In this document: piece after piece, positions 1-14,173 of the stretch | Layout: each line of letters opens with the position of its first letter | Numbering within the stretch: position 1 is the stretch's first letter | Origin: Candidatus Coliplasma caballi | Lineage (GTDB): Bacteria > Bacillota > Clostridia > Oscillospirales > CAG-382 | Direction: 5' to 3' | DNA length: 16,597 nt | Assembly: GCA_018065365.1 (NCBI GenBank) | Contig: JAGHTH010000085.1 | Coordinates: forward strand, 1 to 16,597 | Notes under the pieces: generated by a model | What the model was told of the DNA's origin: nothing | What the model saw: the letters and a program-made list of their open reading frames with translations, nothing else | Database searches by the model: none | Program-made: the position numbers and the translations under genes

Positions 1-2540
1 GCCAAGAACTGTTAGACGAATTGCTGGACAAGCTCTCGTGCTTCGGACTTCTGGAATACGACTACGGCGACCGTTACACCGACGCGGGTCCCGTTCCGAA
101 CTTGCGCCGCAACCGCGAAAAACGCCGGTATTGGATCCCGCTGTTCGTGCCGGGCAGCGCGGAATATACCAACATGAGCAAGGAACTCATGGACAGGCAT
201 CCGGAACTCGCGATGTTCTTTGAACGCATGACGTTCCTGCCGCTCGAAAAGATCACGCCGATGGTGCCGATGGGCGGCGCCGGCATCGGTATGCACGTCA
301 TTCCGGTCGAAAAGGCGATCTCCATGGAGAGCGAATCCATGGACATCGAGCATATTTCCTATTGGCTCAAAAAATACGAGGGACACATCGGCGCGAGCTT
401 GTGTTCCTGCCGTTACGGACGCAAAAAGCTGGACGAGGGATGCGCGGACGATTACAACGACTGGTGCATCGGCGTCGGCGATATGGCGGATTACTGCCGC
501 GAGACCGGCAGAGGCCACGACGTTACTTACGAGGAAGCCATGGCGATCCTGAAACGCGCCGAGGACAACGGCTTCGTGCATCAGGTTACCAACATTGACG
601 GCAAGGGGAAGATCTTCGCGATCTGCAACTGCAATCCGAAGATCTGCAACGCGCTGCGCACTTCGCAGTTGTTCAACACGCCCAACCTGTCCCGTTCCGC
701 GTACGTCGCGCACGTCGAAAAGGAAAACTGCGTCGCCTGCGGCAGATGCGTGGAGTACTGTCCCGCCGGCGCGCTCAAGCTCGGGCAGAAGCTCTGCAAC
801 GGCGAGGGCGAAGAACTTTCCTATCCGCGCCAGCCGCTCCCCGACGGAAGGAAGTGGGGAAAAGACAAGTGGGACGAGGATTACCGTGATAAAAACCGGA
901 TCAACACCCACGAGTCCGGAACTTCTCCCTGCAAGACCGCCTGCCCGGCGCACATCGCGGTGCAGGGGTATCTGAAAAAAGCGTCGCAGGGCAAATACCG
1001 CGAGGCGCTCGAACTGATCAAACGGGAAAATCCGTTCCCGGCGGTCTGCGGCAGGATCTGCAACCGTCGCTGCGAGGAAGCGTGTACCCGCGGGACGATC
1101 GACGCGCCGGTCAACATTGACGGCGTGAAAAAATTCATCGCGGAATTGGATCTGCACGCGGAGACGCGCTACGTTCCGGAGCCGGTCATCGCTTCCAACC
1201 TCGGCAGGTGGAAAGAGAAGATCGCGGTCATCGGCGGCGGCCCCGCGGGACTTTCCTGCGCGTTCTTCCTGGCGCAGATGGGTTACAACCCGACGGTGTT
1301 TGAGAAAAACGCGAAACCCGGCGGAATGCTTCGCTACGGCATCCCGTCGTTCAAACTCGAAAAAGACGTGATCGACGCCGAGATCGACATTCTGCGCGAA
1401 ATGGGCGTGGACATCCGGTGCGGCGTGGAGGTCGGAAAAGACCTCACGATCGAACAGCTCCGCGAGGTCGGATACAAGGCGTTCTACGTCGCGATCGGCT
1501 GCCAGGGCGGAAAACTGCCCGGCGTTCCGGGAGACGACGCGAAAGGCGTCGCGACGGCGGTCGATTTCCTGCGGCTCGCCAACACGGGCAAGTTCCGCGT
1601 CGGCGGGAAAGTCGTGGTCATCGGCGGCGGCAACGTCGCGATCGATTCCGCCCGTGTGGCAAAGCGTGCGGGCGCTTCCGAGGTAACGATGGTTTGTTTG
1701 GAGGGACGCGGCGAGATGCCCGCGGACGATCACGAGGTCGGCGAAGCGGAAGCGGACGGCGTTCGCATTCGGAACGGTTACGGCCCGAAGCAGATCCTCG
1801 TCAAAGACGGGAATGCAGGCGGGATCGTGTTCAAGAAGTGTGTTTCCGTGTACAACGCGAACGGGAAATTCGCGCCGAAATACGACGAGGAAACCGTTTT
1901 CGCGCTGGAAAGCGACCTCATCATTTCCGCGATCGGTCAGACGGTGGAATGGGGAAATCTGCTGGACGGCACCAAAGTCGGACTGCACGGCGTGTGGCCG
2001 TTGGCGGACAAAAAGACCTACCAGACCGCCGAGAGCGACGTTTTCGTGGGCGGCGACGTGTTTACCGGCCCGAAATTTGCGATCGACGCCATTGCCGCCG
2101 GTCATGAAGCGGCGGAATCGCTGCACCGTTTCGTTCAGAACGGACACATGACGATCGGCAGGGATCAGCGGTATTTCGTGGCGCTGAATAAGGAAGATAT
2201 TTCCGTTCCGTCCTACGACCACGCGGGCAGACAGATCGAATACGACGCGCGGGACGACCGCAAGGGCTTTGCGGATCACAACGGCACGCTGACCGAAGAA
2301 CAGGTGAAGATCGAAACTTCCCGCTGTCTCGGCTGCGGCGCGACGATCGTCGATCCCAACCGCTGCATCGGCTGCGGCATCTGCACGACGAAATGTGCGT
2401 TCGACGCCATTCATCTGCACAGGGATCATCCCGAAGCGAGCAACATGATCAAGTCGGAAGACAAGTTCGGCGCGATTTTGCCGTATATGCTCAAACGTTC
2501 CGGCAAGATCGTCGTGAACAAGCTGAAAGGGGAAGACTGA
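1..2540 (+). CDS. GltD-like FAD/NAD(P) oxidoreductase with ferredoxin domains (5' partial)
   Basis: The frame is open from base 3 with no stop, so the gene begins left of the window; the TTG at 21 is only the first possible in-window start and is used here for numbering. An N-terminal part of about 220 residues with a Cys group (CSCRYG, about 131-136) precedes a 4Fe-4S motif CVACGRCVEYCP near residue 237. Next comes the Cys-rich GltD-type N-terminal domain (CKTACPAH near 304, CGRICNRRCEEAC near 346). The FAD site is GGGPAG at 405-410 and the NAD(P) site GGGNVA at 535-540; AIGQ and GGD motifs follow. A C-terminal ferredoxin segment has C769xxC and CIGCGICTTKC. The family moves electrons between NAD(P)H, flavin and ferredoxin-like centres, presumably in the cytoplasm. 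The partner is unknown. It overlaps hypA by one base, which suggests an anaerobic redox or hydrogenase-linked role, but this is inference. Confidence 0.88.
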   Translation, partial: QELLDELLDKLSCFGLLEYDYGDRYTDAGPVPNLRRNREKRRYWIPLFVPGSAEYTNMSKELMDRHPELAMFFERMTFLPLEKITPMVPMGGAGIGMHVIPVEKAISMESESMDIEHISYWLKKYEGHIGASLCSCRYGRKKLDEGCADDYNDWCIGVGDMADYCRETGRGHDVTYEEAMAILKRAEDNGFVHQVTNIDGKGKIFAICNCNPKICNALRTSQLFNTPNLSRSAYVAHVEKENCVACGRCVEYCPAGALKLGQKLCNGEGEELSYPRQPLPDGRKWGKDKWDEDYRDKNRINTHESGTSPCKTACPAHIAVQGYLKKASQGKYREALELIKRENPFPAVCGRICNRRCEEACTRGTIDAPVNIDGVKKFIAELDLHAETRYVPEPVIASNLGRWKEKIAVIGGGPAGLSCAFFLAQMGYNPTVFEKNAKPGGMLRYGIPSFKLEKDVIDAEIDILREMGVDIRCGVEVGKDLTIEQLREVGYKAFYVAIGCQGGKLPGVPGDDAKGVATAVDFLRLANTGKFRVGGKVVVIGGGNVAIDSARVAKRAGASEVTMVCLEGRGEMPADDHEVGEAEADGVRIRNGYGPKQILVKDGNAGGIVFKKCVSVYNANGKFAPKYDEETVFALESDLIISAIGQTVEWGNLLDGTKVGLHGVWPLADKKTYQTAESDVFVGGDVFTGPKFAIDAIAAGHEAAESLHRFVQNGHMTIGRDQRYFVALNKEDISVPSYDHAGRQIEYDARDDRKGFADHNGTLTEEQVKIETSRCLGCGATIVDPNRCIGCGICTTKCAFDAIHLHRDHPEASNMIKSEDKFGAILPYMLKRSGKIVVNKLKGED

Positions 2541-2884
2541 TGCACGAACTCGGAATCGTGTTTCACGTTCTGGACACCGTGCGCGACGTCGCAAAGGAAA
2601 ACGACGTAACGAGCGTCCGTTCCGTGACGGTCGAGATCGGAGAGGTCTCGACGGTGGTGCCGGAACTGTTTGAGGATTGCTGGAACTGGGCGGTCAAAAA
2701 AGAGACCGTCTGCAAGGACGCGGCGATCCGGATCGACGTGCTGAAAGCCGTTACCTATTGCGAGGATTGCGGAAAGGAATATCCGACGGTGGAATTCGGC
2801 AAGATCTGTCCGCATTGTAAGAGCGAAAAGACCTATCTTCTGCGCGGCAATGAATTCAACATCAAAGAAATCGAGGCAATTTAG
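2540..2884 (+). CDS. hypA: HypA nickel metallochaperone
   Basis: This 114-residue protein has the usual HypA length. It starts MHEL, where His2 and Glu3 with the N-terminus form the nickel site in the family. A zinc ribbon follows with C74xxC77 and C90xxC93. HypA delivers Ni(II) to [NiFe]-hydrogenase precursors together with HypB. The ATG overlaps the upstream TGA stop (TGATG), implying translational coupling, and a strong AGGGGA ribosome site lies inside the end of the preceding gene. hypB follows after 6 nt. No hydrogenase structural gene is in the window, so the client enzyme is not shown. Confidence 0.95.
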   Translation: MHELGIVFHVLDTVRDVAKENDVTSVRSVTVEIGEVSTVVPELFEDCWNWAVKKETVCKDAAIRIDVLKAVTYCEDCGKEYPTVEFGKICPHCKSEKTYLLRGNEFNIKEIEAI

Positions 2885-2890
2885 AAAGCC

Positions 2891-3559
2891 ATGGACAAAG
2901 TGCGGATCATCGAAGTCAAGCAGAACGTGCTTGCAAACAACGATCGGAAAGCGGAAGAACTGCGGGAGGAACTCAAGGCGGGGAAGACTTTTCTGCTCAA
3001 TCTGATGTCTTCGCCCGGCGCGGGCAAGACCACGCTGCTCGGAAAGGTCGTCGATCGGCTGAAAGGCGAACTCCGCATCGGCGTGATGGAAGCCGATATT
3101 GACGGCGACGTTGACGCGCTCGCGATGGCGAAGCACGGCGTAAAGTCGATCCAGCTTCACACGGGCGGAATGTGCCACCTCGACGCTTCAATGACGAAGC
3201 AGGGGCTTTCGGAACTCGGGACGGACGACGTGGATCTCGCGATCCTCGAAAACGTGGGGAATCTGGTCTGCCCGGCGGAATTCGACACCGGCGCGGGAAA
3301 GAATCTGATGATCCTTTCGGTACCAGAGGGACACGACAAGCCGCTCAAATACCCCTTGATCTTTACGGTCTGCGACGCGCTGGTCATCAACAAGATCGAC
3401 GTACTTCCGTATTTTGACTTTGACATGGAGAAGGTCAAAGAGTACGCGTTGATGCGCAATCCGAAGCTGAAGATTTTCCCGCTCTGCGCCAAAACGGGCG
3501 AGGGTGTGGACGCGCTGTGCGACTGGCTCAAAGAGCAGGTTGCCGCCTGGAACGCGTGA
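2891..3559 (+). CDS. hypB: HypB GTPase for nickel incorporation
   Basis: This 222-residue SIMIBI-class GTPase has a Walker A SPGAGKTT at 41-48, the acidic EADIDGD motif, NKID for guanine recognition, and the intersubunit metal-site residues C95-H96 (GMCHLDA) and C127 (GNLVCP). It lacks the N-terminal CxxCGC nickel motif and the His-rich stretch seen in some HypB proteins, so it is the short form. It uses GTP hydrolysis to drive nickel transfer with HypA during [NiFe]-hydrogenase maturation in the cytoplasm. It is the last recognisable gene of the plus-strand operon. The DNA just downstream becomes AT-rich, so whatever originally followed hypB may have been displaced. Confidence 0.95.
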   Translation: MDKVRIIEVKQNVLANNDRKAEELREELKAGKTFLLNLMSSPGAGKTTLLGKVVDRLKGELRIGVMEADIDGDVDALAMAKHGVKSIQLHTGGMCHLDASMTKQGLSELGTDDVDLAILENVGNLVCPAEFDTGAGKNLMILSVPEGHDKPLKYPLIFTVCDALVINKIDVLPYFDFDMEKVKEYALMRNPKLKIFPLCAKTGEGVDALCDWLKEQVAAWNA

Positions 3560-3700
3560 ATGATCAAAAGAATACGAAAAAGACGTCCTTTGGGGTAGTT
3601 CACTTAGGGATTTGTGAAAAAACAAGTTTTTGAGTGACTCCTTCAAACGGTGCCAACAAGAAAAGACCACATCTTAGGTTATTAGCCTTAGGTGTGCTAT

Positions 3701-3704
3701 GGAG
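3701..3704 (+). promoter_or_regulatory. Ribosome binding site of the methyltransferase
   Basis: GGAG lies 7 nt before the ATG at 3712. The frame stays open upstream to 3634, but that extension has no ribosome site and its residues do not resemble a methyltransferase N-terminus. This site therefore fixes the start at 3712. Confidence 0.65.
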
Positions 3705-3711
3705 TATAAAA

Positions 3712-4494
3712 ATGGGAAATGAAAAATATTTTGATGAAAATGTAACTCAGTACGATAAATTCAGACCCACATACGGGACAAAAATATTTGAAGATATTTT
3801 GTCTTACAGCAGTATAACAAAGTCAGGCAAGATCCTTGAAATCGGTTGCGGACCGGGAAATGCCACGCTCCCTATGATAAAAACCGGCGCAGAGGTCACT
3901 GCCGTTGAAATCGGAGAGAATCTTTCAAAATATACGGCACAAAAATTCTCCGAATATTCAAACTTTCATATCGTCAACTGTGCATTCGAGGATTTTTCGG
4001 CGCCCACTAAATATAACCTGATTTTTTCAGCAACGGCATTCCACTGGATAAAGCCCGATATGTCATATTCAAGATGCAAAGAGCTTTTGACTGACGGCGG
4101 TGTTCTCGCCGTATTCTGGAACACACCTCGCATATCACGAAAGAATTATGATCTCCGGCAGGAAATTGAAGATTTATATCAAGAATATATGCCGGATTTA
4201 CAGGAAGGCAAGGAACCGCTTTTGGAAAGCGAATGGTACAAAAAACGATGCGACGATTTGAATCGCACTTTGAAAGGTGCCGGGTATCTTGACTGCATAT
4301 TCAAAATATATCAGGACACTCGTTCTTTTACTGCCGATGAATATATCGGCTTGCTGCATACCTATTCCGATCATATGGCACTGCCGCCGGAGGTGCGGAC
4401 ACCGTTTTTTGAAAAAATACATTCGGCAATCAAAAAGCATAAAACAATAGAAATCATTGATACGGTCGATCTGCATATGGGGCACATTTTCTGA
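3712..4494 (+). CDS. Class I SAM-dependent methyltransferase
   Basis: This 260-residue protein starts MGNEKYFDENV. It shows the Rossmann methyltransferase motif I ILEIGCGPGN (about residues 43-52), an acidic residue at the end of strand 2 (AVEIGE), and the FSATAFHWI signature typical of a small-molecule methyltransferase group (Methyltransf_11 or 25 type) near residue 106. Length is normal for the family. It should transfer a methyl group from S-adenosylmethionine to an unknown, probably small, substrate. Base composition and codon use are much more AT-rich than in the hyp operon and the NRPS, which suggests separate ancestry. It stands alone on the plus strand and ends about 55 nt before a strong terminator. 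The last residues (HMGHIF) do not look like the usual family C-terminus, so the very end may be altered. Confidence 0.85.
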   Translation: MGNEKYFDENVTQYDKFRPTYGTKIFEDILSYSSITKSGKILEIGCGPGNATLPMIKTGAEVTAVEIGENLSKYTAQKFSEYSNFHIVNCAFEDFSAPTKYNLIFSATAFHWIKPDMSYSRCKELLTDGGVLAVFWNTPRISRKNYDLRQEIEDLYQEYMPDLQEGKEPLLESEWYKKRCDDLNRTLKGAGYLDCIFKIYQDTRSFTADEYIGLLHTYSDHMALPPEVRTPFFEKIHSAIKKHKTIEIIDTVDLHMGHIF

Positions 4495-4549
4495 TACAAC
4501 CCTCGTCAGAACCGCTCAAAAGGTGCACTTCATGAAGCAATCAGTCAAC

Positions 4550-4590
4550 AAAAACCGCACATTTGTCACCACGGCAAATGTGCGGTTTTT
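4550..4590. terminator. Bidirectional Rho-independent terminator
   Basis: A perfect 16-bp inverted repeat pairs 4550-4565 with 4575-4590 around a 9-nt loop. The outer bases are an A-run on the left and a T-run on the right (T continues to 4592), so each strand reads a GC-containing hairpin followed by a U-tract. It sits between two convergent genes and would stop both the methyltransferase transcript and minus-strand transcripts coming through the PAP2 remnant. Confidence 0.92.
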
Positions 4591-4644
4591 TTATGATTTT
4601 CGGGCATTTTCCGTTCTGCGGCAGTCTGACGGATTTTTTAGCTT

Positions 4645-5190
4645 TCAGTCAGCTTTTTTCTTTAAAATCTTTTTATCAACAAAGCCGAAGAGCATAGGAT
4701 AAACACCGATCACAACAAAGCTTGCAATCGTATATCTGACGGTTCTGACGGCAAATGAAAGGGCGGAAGCCGTATCGAGAAACTCTTTTGAAAAAGGTAT
4801 TTCCAAAGCCTTGTCTACAATAACAAACACCACAAGTCCGCCAAGCGTTCTGAGGATCATTCTGAATACATTTTTTGTGTTTGTAAATTGAACGAGCTTA
4901 TCCTCGAAAATAAACCCTGCGATAAATCCGAATGCAATACCAAGTGCGGAATAATAGTCATTGCTCTTGCTGACAAAGCAGCCTGCGATCCCGACGAGGG
5001 CAAGCAAAGCGTATACGATATACTGATTTTTGATCCGGGAAATAATAAATATAATAAGTGCACAAATAAACCACCCCGCCAGAATATCGGTCGGGTAATG
5101 AACACCGAGTACAAGTCTTGACAGCCCGATAAGGAGAGGTATTAAAAAGAATACTACCTTCGGGCGTCTTTTCTGTTTGTAATGGGAGTT
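4645..5190 (-). pseudogene. PAP2-family phosphatase, C-terminal half only
   Basis: Reading the minus strand from 5190, the frame encodes several hydrophobic helices and ends at a TGA at 4645-4647. It contains the third PAP2 phosphatase signature, SRLVLGVHYPTD, with the conserved Ser-Arg, His and Asp (about 5080-5121). The first two signatures (KxxxxxxRP and PSGH) and the earlier membrane helices are missing. There is no in-frame ATG or GTG between the upstream stop at 5230-5232 and the first TTG at 5007, which lies downstream of the catalytic motif. Intact relatives are roughly 290 residues and act on lipid or polyprenyl phosphates. The fragment starts within a few bases of the NRPS stop, so the gene was cut there. 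Inactivity is inferred from the missing motifs. Confidence 0.8.
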
Positions 5191-5392
5191 ATCACTCTTC
5201 CGTGTCCATGTTTTCCCAATCCGCAGGGCTCATATCAAAGTAATCGAGTTCGACGAGGGTACGGATGACTTTGTCGAGGTAGGAATCCTCCATCAGCGGC
5301 CACGAGAAGCCGAGACGGTACAGAATATTCGTCGTGAACAGGTTGTCGGTCTCGACGGCGTGCAGATCCGGGCGGTCGTAGGCGGCAAGTCC

Positions 5393-5416
5393 GTTGAGGC
5401 GGCTGTTGAGGCGGCT
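5393..5416. repeat. 12-bp tandem duplication in the NRPS reductase domain
   Basis: Two perfect copies of GTTGAGGCGGCT are in tandem. On the coding (minus) strand they give NSRLNSRL near residue 1001 of the terminal NRPS frame. The duplication is in frame and adds four residues in the C-terminal part of the reductase. Confidence 0.85.
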
Positions 5417-8382
5417 GTTTCCGAGCATCCGGTTGTAGATCTCGTAGTATTCCGCGTCTTCTTTCGGATCGATCCGGACGCCGTTTCGGTTGCAGGCGTC
5501 GATGACTTTCATTTCGTCGAAGCCGTAGCGGTTGTCGGCGTGGAACGCCGTGAAGCAGTCGTTCGTGCCGGAAAGCAGAACGATCGCGCGGGCGGTGCGG
5601 TCCACCGGGGAGAAGCGCATCGGATCGGTCATGTGGCTTACGGGATACATTCCGAGCGTCGCGAAGCCGCGGATGCCGGACAGGAACATATTCGTGTTGA
5701 AGTTGACCTGGAATTCGCCGTCGCTGTGTCTTCCCATCAGGTTGCCGACGCGGATGATCTTGGCGCGCAGGTGTTCCTCGCGGATCGCCTGCAGGATCTT
5801 TTTTTCCGCTTTGTATTTGGACGTGATGTATTTGCTGTCGAGCGAGTTGACGACGAACAGTTCGTTTTCGTGCATCTTCACGCCGCGGGCGTAGGTTTCG
5901 TCGGTGTGGATGCCCGGAACGGACACCGTGGAGATCTGCACCAGCCGCGCGCCGCGTTCGACGCAGACGCGGATCAGGTTTTCGACACCGTGGACGTTGA
6001 TGCGTTCGAGAATGTCGTCCGACGCGAAGTGCTTGACGCAGGCGGCGCAGTTGATGACGGTGTCGAACGGAATGTCTTTCAGCGTTTCGCCGAGCGAATC
6101 GTCCGTGATGTCGGCATCGACGACCGTAACCTCGCGCTCGATGATTTTGGTGTGCGGATCGTCAAAATAGTACGCCATCATCGTTTTCAGGCGGGTGTCC
6201 GCGTCGTCGGAAGTTCCCTTGCGCGCAAGGCAGTAGATATGCCCTTCGTGCAGTTCAAGCAGTTCTTTCAGAACGTGGATGCCCAAAAAGCCGGTGCTGC
6301 CGGTCAGCAGAACGTTGCCGAGCGGCTCGCGCACCACCTCTTTCGCGTAGGCGGCGGTGTTGTGGGAAAGCGCTTCGTAGGTTTCGCCGACCGTTTCGGC
6401 GGGCTTGGGCTGCTCGGAAACCGGCTCCTTGCCGCGCGATTCGATGAACGCGGAGAGTTCCTCCGGGGTGGGATGGTCGAAAATGTCGCCGTATTCGACC
6501 TTGATGCCCTCGCTCATCAGTTTCATCGTTACTTTCGAAGCGGACAGCGAGGTGCCGCCGAGTTCAAAGAAGTTGTCGTCCGCGTAGCAGTCTTCCAGCG
6601 AAAGCACGTCGCGGAACATCTCGCAGAGGCGTTCCTCCAAGGACTTCTTCGCACTCCGTCTGCCGCTCTTACGGGCGGTCTTCTGCACCTCGGGAAGTTT
6701 TGCCTTGTCGATCTTTCCGTTGGCGGTCAGCGGCATTGCTTCGAGCTGCATCAGCACGGCGGGGACCATGTAGTAGGTCAGTTTGGCTTTGAGATGATCG
6801 GTCAGCAGAGAAAGGTCGATCGGCGTGTCGGCGGTAAAGAAGCCGGCAAGGTACGCCTCGCTGCCCTCTCCGCGCACGACGACTTTGCTCTGCGCGACGC
6901 CGGGATAGGTGCGCATGACGTTTTCGATCTCATCGAGTTCCACGCGGAAGCCGCGGATCTTGACCTGGTTGTCCAGCCGTCCGCCGAATTCGATCTCGCC
7001 CTCTCCGGTCAGGCGCACGAGGTCGCCGGAATGGTAGGCGGAAAGTCCGCGCAGGGCGAAGAACGAGGAAGCATTCTTCTCGGGCAGACGGACGTAGCCG
7101 CTGCCGACGCTTTCGCCGCAGATGATCAGTTCGCCGGCGGCGTAGGGCGGGTTGACGTGGCCGTAACGGTCGATGACGTAGAGTTTGGTGTTGCCGGTCG
7201 GTCTGCCGATCGTAACGCCGGTGCCGCTGTGCAGTTCTTTCATGGAGCAACAGATCGTGGTTTCGGTCGGGCCGTAGCCGTTGATGAGCTGCAGGTCGGG
7301 GGATTGCAGTTTCAGCACGTCGTAAAGCGGCGCCGGGAACGCTTCCGCACCGACGGTCAGCGTTTTGAGTCCGGTCAGCGCGGGCAGGAATTCCGGAATG
7401 CCGACCATGTTCGTTAAGAACGACGGGGTACAGCAGACCATTTGCACATTCTGTTCGAGAATGAGGTTTGTAAACGCGAGCGGATCGTGGATCTCTTTGT
7501 CGGTCGCCATGCAGAGCGTTTTTCCGAAGCAGAGCGGCGGCAGGATCTCGTAGATCGACATATCGAACGAAACCGAACTCATGCAGAGCGCCGAGCCGGT
7601 CAGCGTATCGTCGCGCAGGTAGCGCAGGTTCTGACGCGTCGCGAACACGAAATGCGTGAGGTTTTCGTGGCGGATCATCACGCCTTTGGGCGTTCCCGTG
7701 GAGCCGGACGTATAGATGCAGTAAGCGAGGTCGCCGGGAAGGATCTCGGGTGCGGGATCGCTTTCGTCGGTGCAGGCGAGCAATTCTTCCACCGTGAGCG
7801 CGGTGTAGGGCTTGCCCTCCGCGAACAGTTCCGGGCGGGAATCGCGGATCTCGCCGGTCGTAACGACGAGCGGGCTTTCCGCGTTGGTCAGCGAATAGTC
7901 GATGCGGTCGTCGGGGTAGGACGGGAGCATCGGCAGGAACGCAAAGCCGGCTTTTTGAATGCCGAGTTCCGCGACGAACACTTCGTTTCCGCGGTCGAGC
8001 AGCATTCCGACGATGGCGTTTCTCTGCTTGCAGCGCGCGGAGAGGGCATGCGACAGGCGGTTTGCGAGCGCGTTCAGTTCGCCGTAGGTCAGCGTTTCTC
8101 CGTTTGCGTACGCGGCGGGACGGTCGGGGTGCGCTGCCGCTTCGCGCTCGAACAGGCGGTGCGCCGGGATCTGTTCGCAGGCGACCGAGCCGCCGTTGAG
8201 CAGCGCGTAGGTCGCTTCGCCCTCATCGGTCGTCAAAGACAGGTCTTTGAGTCGGTCGGCACGCAGGAACTCGGAGGAAGCACGGTCAAACGCGTGCAGG
8301 ACGCTCTCTGCGAAAGGCGCGCAGAAGACCGCTTTGTCGTATTCGGCGTCCAACAGGAGAGCGCCGTTTTTGAGATAGACGT

Positions 8383-14142
<5,760 letters not shown>

Positions 14143-14150
14143 AAAAAACA

Positions 14151-14160
14151 CTCTTTCTTT
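14151..14160 (-). promoter_or_regulatory. Purine-rich ribosome binding site of the NRPS
   Basis: On the minus strand AAAGAAAGAG ends 8 to 9 nt before the ATG at 14142. It overlaps the alternative GTG at 14151, which would leave that codon no usable site, so it favours the ATG. The match to a Shine-Dalgarno core is only moderate. Confidence 0.45.
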
Positions 14161-14173
14161 CGGGGGGAGAAGA

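Larger units (their letters stand above)
3570..5190. other. AT-rich block, probable foreign segment
   Basis: Base composition falls sharply after hypB and rises again at the end of the NRPS. For example, 3721-3780 is about one third G+C by hand count, while the flanking genes are clearly above half. The block contains a methyltransferase, a bidirectional terminator and a PAP2 phosphatase lacking its N-terminal half. I see no transposase, integrase, inverted terminal repeats or target duplication. The left edge lies somewhere in 3560-3700, which holds only a 12-codon open frame starting at 3560. The right edge is at about 5190. It could be horizontally acquired DNA, a rearrangement scar or an assembly join. 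Confidence 0.6.

Noticed and set aside
12..2594. An 860-codon open frame on the minus strand opposite the oxidoreductase
   Set aside because: It is antisense to a clear multi-domain enzyme, shows no recognisable motif, and is Arg/Val/Asp-rich as expected from the reverse of GC-biased codons.
3560..3711. Possible small gene (12 codons from 3560) or terminator after hypB
   Set aside because: The frame is too short and has no supporting motif. The only inverted repeat (around 3598-3639) is imperfect, and its long interior does not form a convincing terminator.
4645..5007. A complete 120-residue membrane protein starting at the TTG at 5007
   Set aside because: The same frame continues upstream with PAP2 motif 3 and more helices, so the TTG is an internal codon of a truncated PAP2 gene rather than a real start.
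5360..7417. A 685-codon open frame on the plus strand opposite the NRPS
   Set aside because: It is the antisense shadow of A-T-R coding sequence, with low-complexity Val/Gly/Ala/Asp-rich translation and no domain motifs.
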